The notes below the pieces were generated by a model. It was not told where the DNA came from, searched no databases, and saw nothing but the letters and a program-made list of their open reading frames with translations. Both the position numbers and the translations under genes were made by a program. From assembly GCF_943734655.1 (NCBI RefSeq), contig NC_071354.1, forward strand, positions 145,304,642-145,368,641: a stretch of DNA of 64,000 nt, in the 5' to 3' direction. Of the stretch, positions 58,746 through 64,000 are shown piece after piece. Source of the DNA: Sabethes cyaneus. Lineage: Eukaryota; Arthropoda; Insecta; Diptera; Culicidae. Every line of letters begins with the position of its first letter. Positions within the stretch are counted from its first letter, which is position 1.

Positions 58746-59330
58746 CCAAGCTGAAATACAAGCAATTCTAGAAAGTACGACTGTATACGTGCGCAGGAAC
58801 TATAGACATTCAAATATATGCATCATGTCCGACAGCCAAGCAGCTCTAAACGCTCTAAAGTCGGCGACATGCACATCAGAACTAGCCTGGGAATGTCTTC
58901 AATCACTCCAAAAATTGTTTTGTCGTAACCAAGTCATCTTGTACTGGGTGCCAGGTCACTGTGGAATCGATGGAAATGATGCGCTTGCAAGACTCGGATC
59001 ATCTCATCAATTTGTAGGACCTGAACCCTTCTGTGGCTTATCTGCTTCTGTCTTAAGAATAGAGCTAAAAGCATGAGATTGTTTAAAAGTGGAATCAAAT
59101 TGGAATAACACTTGCTTGAATAACAATGCTAGGTAGTCGAAACGGTTTATCTCTCTAAACGTTTCAATAACTCGCAAAATGTTGGAGCTTTCGAAGAAAG
59201 ATCTAAGCATTTATACTGCTTCTGTGGCATAGCAAAAAAGACTCGGCACACCTGTTATGCCAGGTAGTCCGGCAATTTTCAATAAAAGATGCAAATGATG
59301 AAAGAGGGTTATTAGCACCATTTGATATTT
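58746..59330 (+). pseudogene. LINE RNase H domain fused to copia RT
   Basis: The frame from 58735 reads VVRF (copia) then QAEIQAILESTTVYVRRNYR, NICIMSDSQAALNALKS (Asp), VILYWVPGHCGIDGND, ALARLGSSHQFVGPEPFCG: the Glu, Asp and PGH blocks of an I-group LINE RNase H. The first Asp strand (YTDGS) is missing, and the GN-ADELAR segment has lost two residues. Further decayed tail (ELSKKDLSIYTAS) to about 59330. Different subfamily from 33790-34329. Confidence 0.85.
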
Positions 59331-59619
59331 GGCGAACAACTCCCAGCGCAGTAATGCACTTCATGCGAAGTGCATCACCGGGCTGGACGCTGGACAAATG
59401 CTATTAGTCAAACAACGACGATCGCTTCTGACAGTGGTGCGTTATCTTAACAACATAGCTATAATAAAACGGGGGATATATCATAATAGATCAAATAAAT
59501 GGTCGAAGTGATAAAATTACCCAACATTGAAAAATGGCGATTAACCTTAGAGCGGTCGCGTTAAAAAAAGTTACATAAGCGGTCGCGTCGTGTACTGAGT
59601 ACACGGCGAATAATACTGC

Positions 59620-60240
59620 CTATATCTCAGGACTGACATGAAATAGAAGGTTGCGGTTTTCGACAAAGTTGTTTATCAATTTAAGACGCATCTGGAAACG
59701 AACAATAAAGTTTGAAAACTGATCCGCTAGATGGCGCAAATGGCGACCAAAACAAATGATTCTAGAATCTCGATACTAGAATCTCTAATATCTCGGGACT
59801 GAGAAGAGATAGACGATTGCTGTCTTTGGCAAAGTTGTTTATCTGGACGAGATCAATCTGACTGCGGATAACAAAATTCGGAACTGATACGGTAGATGGC
59901 GCTTATAACGAGCATATTGAGTTTTTTTTGGAATATCTCAGAGTCGTGACGAGATAGACTGTTATTGTGTTCTACAAAGTTATTTGTTCGAACAAGACAC
60001 ATTTGGAAATTCATAACAAAGTTTGAAACTGTCTCAGTAGGTGGCGCGCGTGGTCAAATTATAATCTTATGATGATATCTCATGACCATGATACGATAGA
60101 AAGTGGCGGTTTTTGACAAAGTTGTGTGTCTAGACAAGACGAATTTGAAAATGATCGGTCAAATTCAGAACTGTCCCGCTAGATGTCGCAGTTGGTAAAA
60201 TCATATTTCTTTTTGCGATATCTCAGCTTATGTCGAATAA
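59620..60240 (+). repeat. Left array, ~4 diverged ~150-bp units
   Basis: Units start near 59622, 59793, 59930 and 60075 with ATATCTC(A/G)GGACTGA-like sequence and share AGGTTGCGGTTTTCGACAAA, TTGT(T/G)T(A/G)TC, a GACGCATCTGGAAA-like stretch and CTAGATGGCGC. About 70% identical by eye. Confidence 0.8.
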
Positions 60241-60719
60241 ACGGTAAAATGGCTTATCTGGTCTGGAAAAGAACACCAAAATGTTTGTAAATAGTATTCT
60301 TTTGACGATTTTCCCTAAACAGAGTATGTGAATCATCGACAATGTTGACAAACTGAATAATGCACATATCGCCTAGGAATACATGATACTTATTCAACTT
60401 ACCCAAGTAGCACACTTACGATACTTTTATTTAAATCAATTTATTAATGACTCACATTAGTTGTATAACAATTAGTTGTACAGTTTTATAATGAGTATGT
60501 TATTAGGGAAGCTTGCTATGGTATGTTGAGGTAATGCTTTAAACATTAGAATGTTAGAATTATGTTGACACTTACCATAAAACAATACAAAACGAGCATT
60601 TGTTTGTTTTATTTCCTGCTATGATAATGAGAATGAAAAATGTACATTAGATTCCTAACAATTCTATAATATTCTTATTACGGTCACTTATATCATACAG
60701 GAAATAACACACACGTAAT

Positions 60720-60855
60720 ACAAGAGTTAATAGGATCTTTGCACTAGCCCAGTGATTTTCCTGTACTCTAATAACCGGCAGCGATATCTATCGATAAAGA
60801 AGGGTCAAGTTCTGAAGGACGTTTATATCCATGCATGGTTTTGCTTTGCTGATAA
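60720..60855 (+). repeat. tRNA-like SINE copy 3 (5'-truncated)
   Basis: AGAGTTAATAGGATC, CACTAGCCCAG, CCTGTACTCTAATAACCGGC, AGGGTCAAGTTCTGAAGG and TTTTGCTTTGCT follow the order of copies 1 and 2. Lies between the two arrays of the piggyBac-like element. Confidence 0.65.
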
Positions 60856-61150
60856 ATCTAGATTTTACCAGATTTTTTATTGCATGCCAGACAAAGTTCT
60901 AAATCTTCCAGATATTTGGTAATGTCCCAGATTTTTGCCAGATTTTTGTTTCTACGTTCTGCAAAGGAGTCATCGCTCCTAATTTCAGACAACATTTTGT
61001 ACCGGCGTTGATCAAAACTGGCAAGACGTTTCCCGAAAAAGTCCTCCCCATCGGTCAAATTGATCGCCAGATTTTGACATTTATTCGTGTTTGCCAGGTT
61101 TTCGAATAAACCTATTAGCGACCCTGGGAAGAATAGGGACTCAAACACTC
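60856..61150. other. CCAGATTT-reiterated segment, non-coding
   Basis: Multiple CCAGATTTT/GCCAGATTTTT phrases (60870-60950, 61070). A 96-codon minus frame spans it but its sequence follows the reiteration, and no domain is recognisable. Probably a dispersed repeat. Confidence 0.4.
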
Positions 61151-61479
61151 TAAAATATTTTTTTAAGAATGTGATGGAAACGCAGCACGGGTTTCCAGGA
61201 ATCTTGTTCTGGTGATATTTCTATATAGACGATGTAGACGACGAAATTGCTTCGTCAAAAGCATTTTGATCAGTCTGTGCTCTTCATCTTGTCTTTTGAT
61301 AAAAGTTGAAGCAATACGTATCAATTGCTTCTTTCAGGAAACCATAAAAATAGCTGTTGATTGACTGGAATTGACAACACAATCGATGATGAAAAGGACA
61401 ACGATACGTTATCTAACGTGTTTTGACTACAGAAACCACTTTGTAGCGAACAGCAGTGTTCTATGCCATCATGGTTCCG

Positions 61480-61925
61480 CAATATTCCGAAAATAATTTG
61501 ATTTTCTCATCATCTCCACCTACTACTACTTCATTCCGAATTTAATTTACCTTCATCGGAAGCATATTGACATGATAAACAACTTTGTCGAAAACATCAA
61601 CCTTCTATCTCGTCATGGTTCGGAAATATCGCCAAATGAATTAAATTTCACCGTATACTCCATCTAGCGGACTAGGTCCAAACTTCAGAGTTCGTTACCA
61701 AATGCGTCTTGGCTTTACAAACAACTTTGTAGTAAATAGTAACCTTTTAGCTCATTACGGTTTTAAAATATTCTTAAATGAATTTAATTGCTTCATTATT
61801 AGCGCCATCTAGCGAATCAGTTCCGAATTTTGTTGTATATCACGGGATGTGTCTTAACTAGATAAGCAACTTTGTCGAAAGTCGCAACCTTCTATCTATT
61901 CACAAACTTGAGTTATTGCCCGCCG
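61480..61925 (-). repeat. Right array, ~3 inverted units
   Basis: Reverse-complement units with GCGCCATCTAGCGGA-like, AACTTTGTCGAAAA and CAACCTTCTATCTC blocks at about 61575, 61720 and 61870. Same repeat as the left array. Confidence 0.8.
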
Positions 61926-62218
61926 TGTACTCAGTACACGACGCGACCGCTTGCGTAACTTTTTTCGTTTCAAAAAAGTTACGTTAGTGGTCGCGCTGGT
62001 GCACTGAGTACACGCGCGCGGACACACCATTTTTACAAGCATCTTTCGACCACTTTTTTTATTTCTTTTTTCTATATTTTGGCATCATTAGAAAGAGGAA
62101 GAGTAGATCTTCGAATACAACCAAAACCTGGTGTGATTTGATTAAAATTTCGATGATTTTTTCGCGTTTTTTGAAAACGCGTGTACTCAGTACACTAGCG
62201 CGACCGCTCTAGGGTTAA

Positions 62219-62594
62219 AGAAGGCGTTATGCTAAAGCAAGCAAGTCGCGTATGGAATACCAACTTTGACGAAAAGTTGCGGAAAATTAGGCTGTCGAGA
62301 TCGAAACTGGATACATGTGTAGGGGAATATCCCCTGCGATCACGGTATGTATAAACCAAGATTATGTATCAATTTTTAATGATAATATGTTAGGTTTTTG
62401 TAGTACCTACGAATCAATCGTCTATCAGAATGTTGATTGTAGATTGTTGAATGTTTCAAAATCTATATCTATAACAGGCTTGTCTGTAGCCAAAACCAGG
62501 TCTCTGACAGGACGTCATAAGAGGCTCATCCGTAACTAAACACAGGCCCTTGACAGTACGTCATGCTTTCGTAGCAATGGGTTCTATTCTCAGT
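62219..62594. other. No gene seen; short direct repeat
   Basis: Two related stretches, CTCTGACAGGACGTCATAAG and CCTTGACAGTACGTCATGC, about 60 bp apart (62500, 62547). Nothing else. Confidence 0.45.
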
Positions 62595-62854
62595 CACTGC
62601 TCGAAACTGCTCGACTGTTCGGTTCGACTGCTCGACTTGACGGCTTGACTGGAAATCTTGACTTACTACTTGACCCGACTGCTCGGCTTAATTGCTCGAT
62701 TCAACTTCTAGACTAGACTACTCGATTAAACTGCTCGACTGGGCTGCTTGACTGAACAGCTTGATTCCACTGCTCGATTTAACTGCCTTACCCGACTGTT
62801 CGACTCAACTGCTTAACTCGAATACTTGATTCGACTGCCCGACTCGATTGCTCG
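62595..62854 (+). repeat. 13-bp minisatellite, ~20 diverged units
   Basis: Consensus ACTGCTCGACTCG (positions 8-13 variable). From about 62670 to 62846 the 13-bp register holds without slippage; a few earlier units are 9-12 bp. Flanks are unrelated. Confidence 0.9.
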
Positions 62855-63671
62855 TCATGATATCAACGTGCCGCTCATTTGAACCGGCCCACGGCAGAAA
62901 ATGAACGAATCAGAGCCACTCACACAAAAGAGCCATTTTGCCCACCCATAGATTCAGTAGAGTAGAGATAATGCTTTTATTCAGTTAAATAAAATCCAAT
63001 GCGAGCATAAAAACTATTTGTTTCAGTTTCAGGCTGACTCTTTTATGTACAACTTCTTAGAGTTATATTATTGTGCCTGGCAACAATTATACGAGTTACG
63101 CAACTTTATATTTTAATAATAATTATCCTGTACTTACCAAATGCATTGAAAATATGCTTGTCAAGTAAGAAGGGGTGCAGTGGGGGAGGTAATAACAAAA
63201 ACTGATGGTTTAAAATACTAAATTGCAAACATGTGTGGAACACGCAGAAAATAACCACGCTAATAATTTTCGCGTGGGAGTCTAAAAAGGTGGAATCTCC
63301 GCAATATAGTAATCGCAAGATCTTCGCATGCCGTGGTGCAAATAAATTAAATATAAAGTTCAAAGAAATAATAAAAAGATTAAACATCTTCCCAAATACT
63401 GGCAAATGGAATGTTTCTGTAGTTTTCTTGACAGACATTTATATTTTCGCAAGATTCGGTCTCAACTAGTTTTTAATAACTTATAGGACCCCCAGCATAC
63501 CTTATGCTAACCACACTGCATTAATTGTAATCAAAATGGAAATCTAATTTTCACTCCATCTAGACAATCGTCACCCACCACTCATCACAACTACCGGCGA
63601 ACACGATTGTTACCATAACCCACAATATGGTGCCAAGGCCGCCTTTCTTACACGGATGCCGCCAGCAATCT
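62855..63671. other. No gene recognised
   Basis: Frames at 63106-63438 (minus) and 63233-63469 (plus) overlap each other and show no motif. Confidence 0.45.
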
Positions 63672-63962
63672 TCAAAAATAGTTATTAATTTCTGAATCGT
63701 CTAAACGACGAAAATGTGTGCGCTGGAGGTGACCAAGTCGGCGAGGTAAATTTATTTCATTTGATTTCCTGACCGCGGCGGATACGGCGACAACACGGCC
63801 CAGACGCCGTATCATCTCAGCAGGTTTCCTCTCTAGTTTTTCAAGTCTCTCATCATCCAAATAAACTAATCTTTCGAAGCGGTTCGTGAGGCTGTTCGTT
63901 CCAAGCCAAAAGGTCGGTTTGGAAGGTGAGGGAAGACGGCCGGCAGGGCAGCGCGATTCCAT
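63672..63962 (-). CDS. Unidentified 96-codon frame at the window edge
   Basis: Starts at ATG and is GC-richer than its neighbourhood. The N-terminus SPSKPTFWLGTNSLTNRF weakly recalls the FWL-TN-TTNRF phrase of some LINE ORF1 (Gag-like) proteins, followed by a charged, Arg-rich stretch. If so it is an ORF1 scrap; it could equally be chance or a host exon. The frame is complete within the window but short. Confidence 0.25.
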   Translation of the reverse strand: MESRCPAGRLPSPSKPTFWLGTNSLTNRFERLVYLDDERLEKLERKPAEMIRRLGRVVAVSAAVRKSNEINLPRRLGHLQRTHFRRLDDSEINNYF

Positions 63963-64000
63963 GTCCCCGTTGATAGCATTATAAAAGCCGGATAAGGCGT

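Larger units (their letters stand above)
59545..62214. mobile_element. piggyBac-like TTAA element with inverted arrays of ~150-bp repeats
   Basis: Ends CCTTAGAGCGGTCGCG and CGCGACCGCTCTAGGG, flanked by TTAA (59541-59544, 62215-62218). CCCTAGA ends and TTAA are the signature of piggyBac elements. The interior holds about four direct units on the left (59620-60240) and about three inverted units on the right (61560-61925), each with GACAAAGTTGTTTATC and CCGCTAGATGGCGC. The palindrome GTGTACTGAGTACAC occurs near both ends. No transposase; the middle contains a SINE. Non-autonomous. Confidence 0.85.

Noticed and set aside
59620..60240. CRISPR-like regularly spaced repeats
   Set aside because: Units are long, diverged and mirrored within a TTAA transposon in a eukaryotic genome; no spacer structure.
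60858..61148. 96-codon minus-strand frame
   Set aside because: Its sequence follows reiterated CCAGATTT phrases; most likely repeat-derived.

Overview
This window looks like a transposon-packed, AT-rich stretch of an insect genome, most probably a mosquito. That assignment is an inference. It rests on several RTE-type LINE remnants, an R1-type LINE, an RNase H-bearing I-group LINE, a CR1/L2-like LINE, a decayed copia element, several TA- and TTAA-target DNA elements and a tRNA-like SINE in three copies. I find no rRNA, tRNA, CRISPR array or recognisable intact host gene. The only host-gene candidate is a possible DPE-type promoter and first exon near 52.53-52.94 kb. A database search would be needed to fix the species.

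Layout. 1-0.6 kb: inverted-repeat MITE and SINE debris. 0.67-8.9 kb: RTE remnants, one of them split by a DNA element with roughly 1-kb terminal inverted repeats (1361-8473). That element itself holds a TA-flanked element (3649-6550) and a TTAA-flanked element (6940-8034). 9.66-11.8 kb: decayed RTE. 14.8-16.3 kb: a region crowded with GTTAC/GTAAC. 16.7-22.9 kb: a three-level nest, with a TA element holding a hAT-like insertion that holds a nearly intact RTE LINE. 23.3-24.2 kb: a huge (TAC)n tract. 24.66-25.42 kb: a Harbinger-like element. 25.4-29.2 kb: no gene seen.

29.2-34.4 kb: an RTE remnant split by a hAT element with an 8-bp target duplication, joined to an I-group LINE with RNase H. 34.7-37.4 kb: an RTE scrap whose 164 bp is duplicated on either side of an element with many GTGTCCGTCTTTCCC motifs. 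40.1-43.3 kb: RTE, R1 and CR1-like remnants. 43.26-47.81 kb: a TA element that splits the CR1-like frame exactly. 47.8-50.7 kb: more LINE scraps.

52.5-55 kb is the least repetitive part. 55.5-59.3 kb: RTE, hAT end, copia gag/PR/IN/RT remnants and a LINE RNase H joined in one chimeric reading frame. 59.5-62.2 kb: a TTAA/CCCTAGA-ended piggyBac-like element with inverted arrays of about 150-bp repeats. 62.6-62.85 kb: a 13-bp minisatellite.

The strongest internal evidence is that, at several sites, removing an insertion plus one target-site copy restores either a reading frame or a matching uninserted copy. These sites lie at about 1361/8473, 3649/6550, 6940/8034, 30576/32153, 32715/33090, 36902/37363, 43260/47814 and 57147/57335. 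This makes the window a readable insertion history rather than a set of interacting genes.
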